Part shown: in pieces, positions 52,059 to 60,401 of the stretch
Position numbering within the stretch: the stretch's first letter is position 1
How the letters are laid out: each line of letters begins with the position of its first letter
NCBI GenBank assembly: GCA_022774325.1
Contig: JALFNN010000023.1
Span: 1 to 64,000, forward strand
Source of the DNA: a bacterium
Lineage (GTDB): Bacteria > Bacillota > Clostridia > Lachnospirales > Lachnospiraceae
Direction: 5' to 3'
Length of the DNA: 64,000 bases
Notes under the pieces: generated by a model
The model's database searches: none
Told to the model about the DNA's origin: nothing
What the model saw: the letters and a program-made list of their open reading frames with translations, nothing else
Program-made: the position numbers and the translations under genes

Positions 52059-53750
52059 ATGCCGGATCGGGAAATCTGCAGAAGGCGGGTGCTGTCGGAG
52101 GATTACAGAGATTTCATTCTCAGCGGGAGTAAGGGATTCCGGGAAGAATTCTCTGAGGAGGACCTCTGCCGGATTCCGCTTGAATATACGTTCCAGATTG
52201 CATTTCTGGAAAATGAAGGAGAAAACGGAAGATCCCTTTACCGTTTCCCTTATTATTCTATCCCCAAGTGCTATACGCTTCTGGATATGGAAGTGCTGGA
52301 ACAGGTGGGCGTGTCACGGGTGCAGAGCCTTCCGGGGCTGGAACTGTATGGTGAAGGGGTTCTGATCGGATTTATTGATACCGGAATCCGCTATGAGGAT
52401 ATGGTGTTCCGTAATCTGGACGGTTCGACGAGAATCATTGCAATCTGGGATCAGACGATACAAAGCGGAAAATTGCCGGAATATCTCCCATACGGCAGTG
52501 AATATACGAGAGATATGATCGATGAAGCACTTCGGTCAGAACATCCGCTGGAAATCGTTCCGACAATGGATACAAACGGACACGGCACCTTTGTGGCCAG
52601 TGTGGCGTGCGGCAGTGCCGATGCAGAAAATGTATTTATGGGGATGGCTCCGGAAGCGGATATTGCAGTGGTGAAATTAAAAGAGGCCAAGCAGTATTTG
52701 CGGGATTTTTACTTTATTCATTCCGATGCGCCGTGCTATCAGGAGAACGATATTATGGCGGCGGTCTATTATCTCAGAATGCTTGCCGCAGGCAGGCGGC
52801 AGCCACTGATCCTTTGCATTCCGCTCGGAACCAATCTGGGAGGACACAGTGGTGCCACACCACTTGCATCTTATCTGGAAGTGCTTTCAAGCGCTTCTTT
52901 GACGGCTATCGTGACGGGAGGTGGAAATGAGGCGGATAAACGGCATCATTTTCTGGGGACTCTGAGCGATGAACGGGCAGAAGATGTAGAAGTCAGTGTG
53001 GGAGAGGGAGTACGCGGATTCGTTATGGAGATATGGACGGAGATTCCCAATATTCTGGCGGTCACGATTCTTTCTCCAACCGGGGATCAGAGTGGGCGGA
53101 TACCGGTCAGAAGCGGGATTGGAAGTTACAATTTTGTGTTTGAGAAGACGAGACTGAATGTAAGCTACCGTATTTTGGCGGAAAATACGAATTCTGAATT
53201 GATTTTCCTGCAATTTGAACAGCCTCTGACCGGAATTTGGAGGATTCGAATCGAGGCAGTTCAGGCAGGTGACGGACGTTTTCACATCTGGCTTCCGGTG
53301 GAGGAATTTCTGGAAGGCGAAGTGTTCTTTCTTCGCTCCAATCCGGATTATACGATCACATCACCGGGAGATGCGGTTTCTGTGGCGACTGTGGCATACT
53401 ATAATGGAAATGAGAATGGTGTTGCGGTCAGTTCGGGAAGAGGATATACTAGACTTGAACGGGTAAAACCTGATTTTGCGGCACCGGGAATCCGTGTGCC
53501 GGGAGTGAATCTGAGAGGACAGATCTCACTGCGGTCCGGTTCCAGCGTGGCGGTCGGCATCACCGCCGGTGTGGAGGCACTTCTGATGGAATGGCTTGTG
53601 AGAATCGGAGAAATACCGGATTCCATGCAGATCAGGAACCTTTTGATCCTTGGAGCAGACCGCGAGGAAGGAAGAACGTATCCGAACAGAGAATGGGGAT
53701 ACGGAACATTGAATCTGTATCATACCTTTGAACAGATACGGAGATTTTAG
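52059..53750 (+). CDS. Subtilisin-like germination protease (Csp family, S8)
   Basis: A 563-residue S8 peptidase of the CspA/B/C type that processes the cortex hydrolase SleC during spore germination. The start at ATG 52059 is 9 bases after GAGG; an ATG at 52044 has no ribosome site. The triad is intact: Asp in IGFIDTGI (about 109), His in DTNGHGTFVAS (about 178) and Ser in LRSGSSVAVGITAG (about 492). The N-terminus before the catalytic domain (about 1-95) may act as a prodomain. A beta-jellyroll insert (about 300-440) is typical of Csps. No signal peptide, consistent with forespore synthesis. A hairpin masks the RBS. Confidence 0.87.
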   Translation: MPDREICRRRVLSEDYRDFILSGSKGFREEFSEEDLCRIPLEYTFQIAFLENEGENGRSLYRFPYYSIPKCYTLLDMEVLEQVGVSRVQSLPGLELYGEGVLIGFIDTGIRYEDMVFRNLDGSTRIIAIWDQTIQSGKLPEYLPYGSEYTRDMIDEALRSEHPLEIVPTMDTNGHGTFVASVACGSADAENVFMGMAPEADIAVVKLKEAKQYLRDFYFIHSDAPCYQENDIMAAVYYLRMLAAGRRQPLILCIPLGTNLGGHSGATPLASYLEVLSSASLTAIVTGGGNEADKRHHFLGTLSDERAEDVEVSVGEGVRGFVMEIWTEIPNILAVTILSPTGDQSGRIPVRSGIGSYNFVFEKTRLNVSYRILAENTNSELIFLQFEQPLTGIWRIRIEAVQAGDGRFHIWLPVEEFLEGEVFFLRSNPDYTITSPGDAVSVATVAYYNGNENGVAVSSGRGYTRLERVKPDFAAPGIRVPGVNLRGQISLRSGSSVAVGITAGVEALLMEWLVRIGEIPDSMQIRNLLILGADREEGRTYPNREWGYGTLNLYHTFEQIRRF

Positions 53751-53782
53751 ATGAATTGAAAATCGGGAAAGGAGAACAAAAG

Positions 53783-54070
53783 ATGGATGATTTTTTTAGT
53801 ACTTTAGGAAAGCGTATTTCCGACACGGTTGATGAATTTGGAAAGAAAGCGGAGGATACTCTGGAGATCCAGAAGCTGAAAGGAGATATCTATTCGCTGA
53901 AACGTGAGAACAGCCGGGATTTTGCGGATATCGGGAAAAAGGTGTATGAGCATTTTAAAAATGCAGAAGAAGTTGGAGAAGAATATCTTTCTTTTTGTGA
54001 AGAAATCGAAAAACGGGAAGAAAAGATTCAGGAATTGAATCGAACTATTTCACGTATCAAAGGAGAGTAG
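53783..54070 (+). CDS. Small coiled-coil protein of unknown function
   Basis: A 95-residue, strongly charged, helical protein. ATG 53783 lies 8 bases after AAAGGAG. Heptad-like patterns run from about 30 (IQKLKGDIYSLKRENSRDFA) and again from about 70 (EEIEKREEKIQELNRTISR). No cysteine cluster or membrane segment. The start MDDFFSTLGKRISDTVDEFG resembles small Lachnospiraceae proteins with a C-terminal zinc ribbon, but this one lacks the ribbon. I do not recognise a function. It lies 32 bases after csp and 3 bases before the next gene. Confidence 0.7.
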   Translation: MDDFFSTLGKRISDTVDEFGKKAEDTLEIQKLKGDIYSLKRENSRDFADIGKKVYEHFKNAEEVGEEYLSFCEEIEKREEKIQELNRTISRIKGE

Positions 54071-54073
54071 AGC

Positions 54074-54550
54074 ATGGCAGTCTTGTGTTTTCTTATTATC
54101 GTGACTGTTGCAGGGGTGGACCTGGGGGTGAAACAGTATATAGAAAAACATGTAAAGTCAAATGAAGAACGGAATATTCTGCAGAAAAGAGGGATACTCC
54201 GGAAGGTTCATAACAAAGGAATGATCATGAATCGTCTGGAGCGTTATCCGCTGTTCGTTCAGCTCGCATCTGTTTTTGCTCTGGGAACCATGATGCTCTG
54301 GCAGGCATTTCTGCTCAAGAAACCGGGATGCCGGATGGAAAAAGCGGGTGTTGCGCTGATGCTCGGAGGGGCAGTAAGCAACACATACGACCGCGTGAAA
54401 AGACGGTATGTGGTCGATTATCTGGCAATCAGGACACCACATAAAAAACTGACGGATATCACGTTCAATCTTGCAGATCTCGCAATTGTCGGCGGCGCGC
54501 TCGTAATGCTTATAGGATTTTTGACCTCTGAAAAGCAATCATCATTCTGA
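54074..54550 (+). CDS. Signal peptidase II (LspA)-like protein
   Basis: A 158-residue membrane protein with about four helices. The two catalytic Asp motifs of lipoprotein signal peptidase are recognisable: SNTYDRVKRRYVVDYLAI (about 102-119, family GNxxDRxxxGxVxDF) and ITFNLADLAIVGG (about 131-143, family FNxADxxI). The N-terminal part is divergent and an HNKGM motif (about 47) replaces the typical NxGxAF. LspA removes lipoprotein signal peptides. The divergence and its place after csp suggest a paralogue with a special role, possibly in sporulation; that is inference. Confidence 0.7.
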   Translation: MAVLCFLIIVTVAGVDLGVKQYIEKHVKSNEERNILQKRGILRKVHNKGMIMNRLERYPLFVQLASVFALGTMMLWQAFLLKKPGCRMEKAGVALMLGGAVSNTYDRVKRRYVVDYLAIRTPHKKLTDITFNLADLAIVGGALVMLIGFLTSEKQSSF

Positions 54551-54599
54551 AAAAATTCATTTTTGAACATATTTCAGAATAATTTCATAATATATTTGA

Positions 54600-54628
54600 T
54601 TGACGCGAGAAATATTTATTGCTACAAT
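54600..54628 (+). promoter_or_regulatory. rocA promoter
   Basis: TTGACG (54600-54605), 17-base spacer, TACAAT (54623-54628), 38 bases ahead of the start; RBS AGGAGG. Confidence 0.7.
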
Positions 54629-54666
54629 GATTTGTATAATAGTATACAATCAGGAGGTATGAAAGA

Positions 54667-56217
54667 ATGCTGAAAGGATTTAAGAATGCCGCAGAATTAG
54701 ATTTCTCACTTGAAGAAAATAAAAAGAAAATGGAAGAGGCATTTCAGCAGATTGATGCTGAAAAGGGCAGTGTATATCCGCTGATCATCGGTGGAGAAAG
54801 AATTGAGACAGAGAAGAAGATTACTTCTTTATCTCCTGCAACGAAAGAAGTGCTTGGATACGCATGTTCCTGCAGCCAGGAGCTTGCAGAAAAAGCGATT
54901 CTTGCAGCGAACGAAGCGTTTAAGACATGGAGTGTGACTCCGGTAGAAGAGAGAATCCGCTGCCTGAGAAGACTTGCTGTATTATTGGATGAGAACCGTT
55001 TCATCATTGACGCATGGAATGTGGAAGAAAGTGGAAAGAACTGGGGCGAAGCTGACGGAGAGCTCTGTGAACAGCTTGATTTCATTAATTCTTATGTAAT
55101 GCATATGGCAGAACTGGATAAAGGTCTGGAACTTGTACCGACCGATGAATATACAAAATGTATCTACATCCCGATCGGTGTCGGTGTGGCTGTTCCGCCG
55201 TGGAACTTCCCGTTATCACTTCTCGGGGGTATGGTTGCGGCGGCAGTTGTGACAGGTAATACGATCGTATGTAAGCCGTCTTCCGACACACCGATCGTTG
55301 CTTACAAGTTTATCGAGCTTTGCGAAAAAGCAGGAATTCCGGCAGGCGTTGTGAACTATATCCCCGGATCAGGATCTGAGATCGGAGATTACATTGTAGA
55401 ACATCCGCTGACCAGATTTATCAATTTCACCGGATCTAAAGCAGTAGGATGCCGTATCAACGAACATGCGGCAAAGATTTCCGAAGGACAGAAATGGATC
55501 AAACGTGTCGTTGCCGAGATGGGCGGAAAGAACGCAATCATCGTTGATTCAACAGCAAATATCAAGAAAGCCGCAAAGGGAATCGCAAACGCAGCATTCT
55601 CTTTCCAGGGACAGAAATGTTCTGCATGCTCAAGAGCAATCGTCATGAGCGATGTATACGATGAACTCGTTGATGCAGTAGTAGAAGAAGCAAAAGCACT
55701 CAAAGAAGCTCAGGCTTCCGGAAGAAGCAATGCTCCGATGGGACCGGTTATCAACCAGGCTTCCTTCGACAGAATCAAAGGCTACATTGAAGTGGCACGC
55801 GGAGAAGGAAACATCGTATTCGGTGGTACATACAGTGACGCAGAAGGATACTACATCGATCCGACTGTTGTACGTGACATTAAGAGAGATGCAAGGATTG
55901 CAAACGAAGAAATCTTCGGACCTGTACTTGCAGTGATCAAAGTGGATTCTTTCGACGAAGCACTCGACATCGCAAACCAGACTGAATATGGTCTGACAGG
56001 TTCCGTATACAGCGAAACCCGCGAAAATATCATGAAAGCAAAAGTACAGTTCCAGGTAGGAAACCTGTACTTCAACAGAAAATCTACGGCAGCAGTCGTA
56101 CTTCAGCATCCATTCGGAGGATTTAACATGTCCGGAACCGATGCTAAGACAGGAACAAGCGATTATTTGACAAACTTCCTGAATCTGAAGTCTATTACAG
56201 AGGATTTAATGTCGTAG
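54667..56217 (+). CDS. rocA: 1-pyrroline-5-carboxylate dehydrogenase (glutamate semialdehyde dehydrogenase)
   Basis: A 516-residue aldehyde dehydrogenase of the RocA/PutA-C type. NAD-binding VPPWNFPLSLLGGMVAAAVV, VCKPSSDTPIVA and INFTGSKAVG; catalytic Glu in AEMGGKNAIIVDS (about 289) and Cys in FQGQKCSACSRAIV (about 321). EEIFGPVLAVIKV and the end VGNLYFNRKSTAAVV...HPFGGFNMSGTDAK fit RocA rather than other ALDHs. It oxidises glutamate semialdehyde/P5C to glutamate in proline/arginine breakdown. No proline dehydrogenase gene is adjacent. Monocistronic. Confidence 0.9.
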   Translation: MLKGFKNAAELDFSLEENKKKMEEAFQQIDAEKGSVYPLIIGGERIETEKKITSLSPATKEVLGYACSCSQELAEKAILAANEAFKTWSVTPVEERIRCLRRLAVLLDENRFIIDAWNVEESGKNWGEADGELCEQLDFINSYVMHMAELDKGLELVPTDEYTKCIYIPIGVGVAVPPWNFPLSLLGGMVAAAVVTGNTIVCKPSSDTPIVAYKFIELCEKAGIPAGVVNYIPGSGSEIGDYIVEHPLTRFINFTGSKAVGCRINEHAAKISEGQKWIKRVVAEMGGKNAIIVDSTANIKKAAKGIANAAFSFQGQKCSACSRAIVMSDVYDELVDAVVEEAKALKEAQASGRSNAPMGPVINQASFDRIKGYIEVARGEGNIVFGGTYSDAEGYYIDPTVVRDIKRDARIANEEIFGPVLAVIKVDSFDEALDIANQTEYGLTGSVYSETRENIMKAKVQFQVGNLYFNRKSTAAVVLQHPFGGFNMSGTDAKTGTSDYLTNFLNLKSITEDLMS

Positions 56218-56219
56218 GG

Positions 56220-56259
56220 GAGTGAGCGCCCCCGAACCTCGTTTCGACGGCGCTCACTC
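56220..56259 (+). terminator. GC-rich hairpin after rocA
   Basis: Perfect 11-bp stem GAGTGAGCGCC/GGCGCTCACTC (56220-56230 with 56249-56259), 3 bases after the stop. No T-tract follows, so it may be a weak terminator or a stability hairpin. Confidence 0.5.
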
Positions 56260-56468
56260 AAGACGGAAGTAGGTTGAGCGTTTGTACGTTACTCCCTCAT
56301 AACGCTACTCTTATCTTAGGTGGGGGGAGGGTTCAAGATTATTTTTCGGTGTACTAGGTTGAATGATTCATTCAGACTATAGGAACTCATTCCCGTCCAG
56401 AACATGCGCTAAGCGCCCTTGCGGCGCGCAGCCGCATAAAATTGCGAATGTGTGGAACGTTTGAGGGA

Positions 56469-56646
56469 GCGGCAAAGAGAGGGGGCAATCGCGGAGGTTA
56501 AGTGGAAGCGTCCGGAGAATACATGAGCCAAGATGTTAGAAAAACCGGCAGGAGGGGCGTTCCCCGACTGCCGGTTTTCCTTACAGATTGGCACATGGAG
56601 TCGCAGGCGCTGGAACGTCGCAGCGATTGCCCCCTCTCTTTGCCGC
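56469..56646. repeat. 178-bp long palindromic element with 24-bp perfect terminal inverted repeats
   Basis: The left arm 56469-56492 (starting GCGGCAAAGAGAGG) pairs perfectly with the right arm 56623-56646. Inside, a second imperfect pair (about CATGAGCCAAGATGT with ACAGATTGGCACATG) and a central terminator hairpin nest symmetrically, so the whole segment can fold as one long hairpin. No coding capacity. It could be a MITE, a palindromic repeat unit or the precursor of a structured RNA. Flanks show no evident target duplication. Confidence 0.8.
56541..56580. terminator. Central terminator-like hairpin
   Basis: Perfect 11-bp stem AAAACCGGCAG/CTGCCGGTTTT (56541-56551 with 56568-56578), with A- and T-rich ends that allow termination in both directions. 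It forms the heart of the palindromic element. Confidence 0.75.
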
Positions 56647-56680
56647 GGACCCCAAATCCTCCACCCCATTCCAATTTTAC

Positions 56681-57538
56681 CTACTCTTCCTTAAATCCTT
56701 CCCCCACCACTTCATTTGATTCCATGATCACCAGAAATGCCTTTTTATCAATTTCTTTTACGAGCTTACGAATCCCGTACATTTGTTTATTATTGCATGC
56801 GCACATGACCACATCTTTTTGATGTTTGGAATAGCTTCCGATTCCCTTGAGGATCGTGGAGCCGCGGCCAAGGATTTCATCGATTTTCGCGCACACTTCC
56901 GGGCCGTGTTCGGTTACGATCAGAGTAACTTTTCCACGGTCGATACCATACATGGTCTTATCTACAACGATAGACATCAGGTAACTCACGATTACACCGT
57001 AGATCAGGCTGTCCATGTCTCTGGATACGAGAACGGTTCCCAGAAGTACGATGAATGCATCCATGGCGAATGTAATGTTGCCGATCGTCAGGTGAGGATT
57101 CAGTACCCGGATGGACATCGTAATGAAGTCAGAGCCACCGGTGGAAGAGTCCCGCATGTAGATCATGGCGTAGCCCAGTCCGGAAAGGACACCACAGCAG
57201 ATGGCTGCCAGAAGCCGGTCACCGGTGTAGATCGGAAACAGGGGCGCAATAGCATCGATAATAAATGAAGTAATAAAAATAGTACGAACCGAACGAAGGA
57301 AAAAACTTCGTCCCAGGATACGGAAGGTAAATAAGGCAACAGGGATGTTGAGCAGCAAAGCAGTTGTACCGATCGGCCAGCCGAAAAGATGATAGAAGAT
57401 CAGTGCGATCCCGTTGAAACCTACCATGGGAAATTTGGCGGCAGCGGCGAAATTATAAACCCCGATTGCGATCAAAATACCTCCGACGATATCCACCAGA
57501 ATATCAATGGCGAGATTCATGTTTTTCTTTTTATTCAT
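56681..57538 (-). CDS. YitT-family membrane protein (DUF2179), second copy
   Basis: A 285-residue paralogue of the protein at 19547-20389. The start at 57538 lies behind GGAGG on the minus strand. Five or six helices (ILVDIVGGILIAIGVYNFAA, GFNGIALIFYHLFGWPIGTT, SSTGGSDFITMSIRVLNPHL) precede a cytoplasmic DUF2179 domain (about 215-285: GRGSTILKGIGSYSKHQKDV, ending NEVVGEGFKEE). Family function is unknown. Expressed alone, divergent from the hydroxyacid dehydrogenase gene. Confidence 0.82.
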   Translation of the reverse strand: MNKKKNMNLAIDILVDIVGGILIAIGVYNFAAAAKFPMVGFNGIALIFYHLFGWPIGTTALLLNIPVALFTFRILGRSFFLRSVRTIFITSFIIDAIAPLFPIYTGDRLLAAICCGVLSGLGYAMIYMRDSSTGGSDFITMSIRVLNPHLTIGNITFAMDAFIVLLGTVLVSRDMDSLIYGVIVSYLMSIVVDKTMYGIDRGKVTLIVTEHGPEVCAKIDEILGRGSTILKGIGSYSKHQKDVVMCACNNKQMYGIRKLVKEIDKKAFLVIMESNEVVGEGFKEE

Positions 57539-57727
57539 GACAATTCCTCCTATGCAAACACCTAGAATGAAGGGAATATTCCGAGGTATATTTAGATTAT
57601 AACCAAAAAAAAACATCTGCAAATTATATCATGACCCCAGAGGGAAAATATAATCCGCAAATGCTCTTATTGACTCAATTATACAATCAAAAATGTGAAA
57701 ATGTCAACACTTCCGACAGGAAAATGT

Positions 57728-57750
57728 GTTACTATAATAAGTATAGTAAC
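57728..57750. promoter_or_regulatory. -10 box inside an 8-bp palindrome (candidate operator)
   Basis: GTTACTAT (57728-57735), 7 bases, ATAGTAAC (57743-57750). TATAAT at 57733-57738 overlaps the left arm. Placement is typical of a repressor site for the dehydrogenase gene 35 bases downstream. The -35 (TTCCGA near 57711) is weak. Confidence 0.5.
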
Positions 57751-57784
57751 AGGATAAAGAAAGATTGCAGGAGGAAACTTGAAT

Positions 57785-58732
57785 ATGAAAATCGTATTTC
57801 TGGACGTAAAAACAATAGGAGATGACATTGATTTATCCAGTTATGATGCATTGGGTGAAGTTGTAAAATATGGTTTTACTAAATCGGAAGAGGTGCCTGA
57901 CCGGGTTCGGGATGCGGATGTGATCATTCTGAACAAAGTGCAGATTAATGAGCAGACCATCGGTGAAGCTGATAAATTGAAACTGGTCTGCGTGACAGCG
58001 ACAGGAACCAATAATCTGGATAAGGAGTACCTGGAAAAGCGAGGAATAGCCTGGAGAAATGTGGCCGGATATTCTACGGAGACGGTGGCGCAGCATACAT
58101 TTGCGATGCTTCTTTATCTGCTGGAAAAGATGCGGTATTACGACGATTACGTGAAGGAAGAACGCTATGTGAATGACACGATCTTTACACATTTTGCAGA
58201 GCATTTTCATGAGATTTCGGGGAAAACGTGGGGGATCATCGGACTTGGCAATATCGGGAGAAGAGTTGCCGGGATCGCGGAAGCCTTCGGGGCAAAAGTA
58301 ATCTATTGTTCGCCATCCGGGGCCGCTCCTCAGGAAGGCTATCATCAGGTTGATTTTGAAACGCTTCTTGGGGAATCGGATATTGTTTCAGTACATGCGC
58401 CTTTAAATGAATATACGGAGGGGCTTATGGATGCAGAGGCATTCCGGAAGATGAAAAAGAGCAGCATTTTTCTGAATCTGGGGCGTGGGCCGATCGTGAG
58501 GGAACAGGATTTGTGCGATGCTCTGGAAAATGAGGAGATTGCTGCGGCAGGACTGGATGTGCTCTGCAAAGAACCGATGAGTGAAAATAATCCGCTTCTC
58601 AAGATCAAGGACAGCCGGAAGCTTCTGATCACGCCGCATGTGGCATGGGCCAGTGTGGAAGCGCGGACGAAACTGATGAATATTATTCTCGGACAGATCA
58701 GGGAATGGCAGAACGAAATGGAAATACGTTAA
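57785..58732 (+). CDS. D-2-hydroxyacid dehydrogenase (NAD-dependent)
   Basis: A 315-residue enzyme of the D-isomer 2-hydroxyacid dehydrogenase family. ATG 57785 lies 10 bases after AGGAGG; a TTG at 57779 is an alternative. Substrate domain: CVTATGTNNLDKEYLEKRGI. NAD domain: TWGIIGLGNIGRRVAGIAEA (GxGxxG, about 152), catalytic Arg in LNLGRGPIVRE (about 239), Glu in GLDVLCKEPMS and His in ITPHVAWAS (about 285). It reduces a 2-keto acid, with glycerate, hydroxyisocaproate or lactate-type substrates possible. I cannot assign the substrate. An operator-like palindrome covers its promoter. Confidence 0.87.
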   Translation: MKIVFLDVKTIGDDIDLSSYDALGEVVKYGFTKSEEVPDRVRDADVIILNKVQINEQTIGEADKLKLVCVTATGTNNLDKEYLEKRGIAWRNVAGYSTETVAQHTFAMLLYLLEKMRYYDDYVKEERYVNDTIFTHFAEHFHEISGKTWGIIGLGNIGRRVAGIAEAFGAKVIYCSPSGAAPQEGYHQVDFETLLGESDIVSVHAPLNEYTEGLMDAEAFRKMKKSSIFLNLGRGPIVREQDLCDALENEEIAAAGLDVLCKEPMSENNPLLKIKDSRKLLITPHVAWASVEARTKLMNIILGQIREWQNEMEIR

Positions 58733-58748
58733 GGAATATATATTAAGA

Positions 58749-58778
58749 AAAACGCGCCGATGATGGCGCGTTTTCGCT
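58749..58778. terminator. Bidirectional terminator between the dehydrogenase gene and pepT
   Basis: Perfect 10-bp stem AAAACGCGCC/GGCGCGTTTT (58749-58758 with 58765-58774) between convergent genes. Confidence 0.85.
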
Positions 58779-58782
58779 GTTC

Positions 58783-60000
58783 CTATTTTGCATAAATCTT
58801 AACAAGTTCTAATACAATGTCGGTCGCTTGATCCATACCTTCTACGGTAATGTGCTCATATGGTCCGTGATATGCATGACCGCCGGTTCCAAGGTTCGGG
58901 CACGGCAGGCCTTTGAAGCTGAGCTGGCAGCCGTCTGTGCCGCCCCGGATCGGGAGAATCTGCGGGGCAACATTCGCATTTACACATGCTTGTTTTGCAT
59001 TTTCAATTAAGTGCATGCAGCCTGCAATGATTTCGGACATATTTTTATACTGTTCGGTAATGGTCAGTTTGACGGTTCCCTCGCCCCATTTGGCGTTCAG
59101 ATCCTTCTCGATCAGACGAAGGGTATTTTTGCGCATCTCAAAGTAGTCCTTATCGTGATCGCGAATAATGTAATGAAGTTCTGCGCTCGTAACATCACCG
59201 GACATGTTTGTAAGATGGAAGAAGCCCTCGTAATCTTCTGTTCCGCGCGGGGTTTCGCATCCTGGAAGCATCTGGTTGATCTCCATGGCAACAAGGCATG
59301 CATTGATCATGGTGTCCTTGCTGGATCCGGGATGGACGCCAAAACCGGTGATTTCAAAATCGGCTTTGCATGCATTGAAATTTTCATATTGAATCTCGCC
59401 TTCGGAATCTCCGTCCAGTGTGTAGGCAAAATCGGCTCCGAATTTTTCTACATCAAAATGTGCAGTTCCGGCACCGACTTCCTCATCGGGGGTAAATGCG
59501 ATACAGATGGTTCCGTGAGGAATATTTTCTTTGATCAGGCGCTCAGCCATGGTCATAATCTCTGCAATGCCCGCTTTGTCATCCGCGCCAAGTACGGTTG
59601 TGCCGTCTGTTGTGATCAGGGTGCGACCTTTCAGCGAAGGTAAATGAGGAAAATCTTTAACAGACAGCGTACGTCCGCTGGTCCCGAGCGCCAGATCACC
59701 TCCGTCATAGTTTTCATGTACAATCGGTTTGATATCGTGATCACAGTAATCGGAAACAGTATCCATATGTGCAATAAAGCCGATCTTAGGTTTGCTCTCC
59801 AGACCCGGTGTCGCGGGAATCGTGCCGTAAACATAGCAGTATTCAGTTACGTGGGCATCCGCAATGCCGATTGCAAGCATTTCATCTTTCAACAGATCTG
59901 CCAGCTCAAACTGACATTTGCTGGAAGGAGAAGTTGTGCTGTTTTCATCACTGGGTGTGCGGATCGCAGCGTAGGTTAAAAATCTTTCATAAGCTCTCAT
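58783..60000 (-). CDS. pepT: Peptidase T (tripeptide aminopeptidase)
   Basis: A 405-residue M20B zinc aminopeptidase that removes N-terminal residues from tripeptides. Metal and catalytic residues: IGFIAHMDTVSDY (about 78), GTTVLGADDKAGIAEIMTMA (about 132), FTPDEEVGAGTAHFDVEKFG (about 168), the dimerisation domain GFGVHPGSSKDTMINA and C-terminal IRGGTDGCQLSFKGLPCPNL with GGHAYHGPYEHI. Standard length. Monocistronic. Confidence 0.96.
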   Translation of the reverse strand: MRAYERFLTYAAIRTPSDENSTTSPSSKCQFELADLLKDEMLAIGIADAHVTEYCYVYGTIPATPGLESKPKIGFIAHMDTVSDYCDHDIKPIVHENYDGGDLALGTSGRTLSVKDFPHLPSLKGRTLITTDGTTVLGADDKAGIAEIMTMAERLIKENIPHGTICIAFTPDEEVGAGTAHFDVEKFGADFAYTLDGDSEGEIQYENFNACKADFEITGFGVHPGSSKDTMINACLVAMEINQMLPGCETPRGTEDYEGFFHLTNMSGDVTSAELHYIIRDHDKDYFEMRKNTLRLIEKDLNAKWGEGTVKLTITEQYKNMSEIIAGCMHLIENAKQACVNANVAPQILPIRGGTDGCQLSFKGLPCPNLGTGGHAYHGPYEHITVEGMDQATDIVLELVKIYAK

Positions 60001-60248
60001 AGTATTCCGTCCCTTCTGTTTTACTGGTTCTTGAATTTTATTATACGATTAATAAAAAGGCTAGTCAAGGCTGTTGCTGTGGATGAAAATACAGATTGTC
60101 TTAATGCAATATAGAATGATTACCAACATAAAATTAACGCATTCCGAAGAATCTTTTCACAATCTTAACACATGGCAGTGTATCATGTATGTAACCTGTT
60201 ATTCGGGAAATACTGGTTATAAGTGAGTGAAGTTGGGGCGGTGAGAGT

Positions 60249-60401
60249 ATGTTTCCGGTAATTGCTGTTGCTGTGGTTCTTCTGCTGGCAGGATTTCTTT
60301 TCTTTTTTGGAATGCGTCTGATGAAAAAGCTGGATTCATTTCTTGATACGCTGAATACGCTGAAAGAGAAAGAGAATACGCAAGGGGAAGAAATACAATG
60401 A
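60249..60401 (+). CDS. 50-residue single-helix membrane peptide coupled to ktrB
   Basis: ATG 60249 follows GGCGGTGAGAG. The product begins MFPVIAVAVVLLLAGFLFFF, one strong membrane helix (about 2-22), and ends with a charged tail rich in Lys/Glu (LDSFLDTLNTLKEKENTQGE). Its TGA at 60399-60401 overlaps the ktrB ATG by four bases (ATGA), so the two are translationally coupled. Size and topology recall KdpF, the small stabilising subunit of Kdp, but I see no clear sequence match. It is most simply an accessory subunit of the Ktr system. Confidence 0.72.
   Translation: MFPVIAVAVVLLLAGFLFFFGMRLMKKLDSFLDTLNTLKEKENTQGEEIQ

Noticed and set aside
57728..57750. Rex operator
   Set aside because: The palindrome does not match TTGTTAANNNNNNTTAACAA.
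60001..60248. c-di-AMP (ydaO) riboswitch before the ktr operon
   Set aside because: Only about 250 bases are available between pepT and the small ORF and I could not find the conserved core; control by c-di-AMP could still act on KtrA protein.
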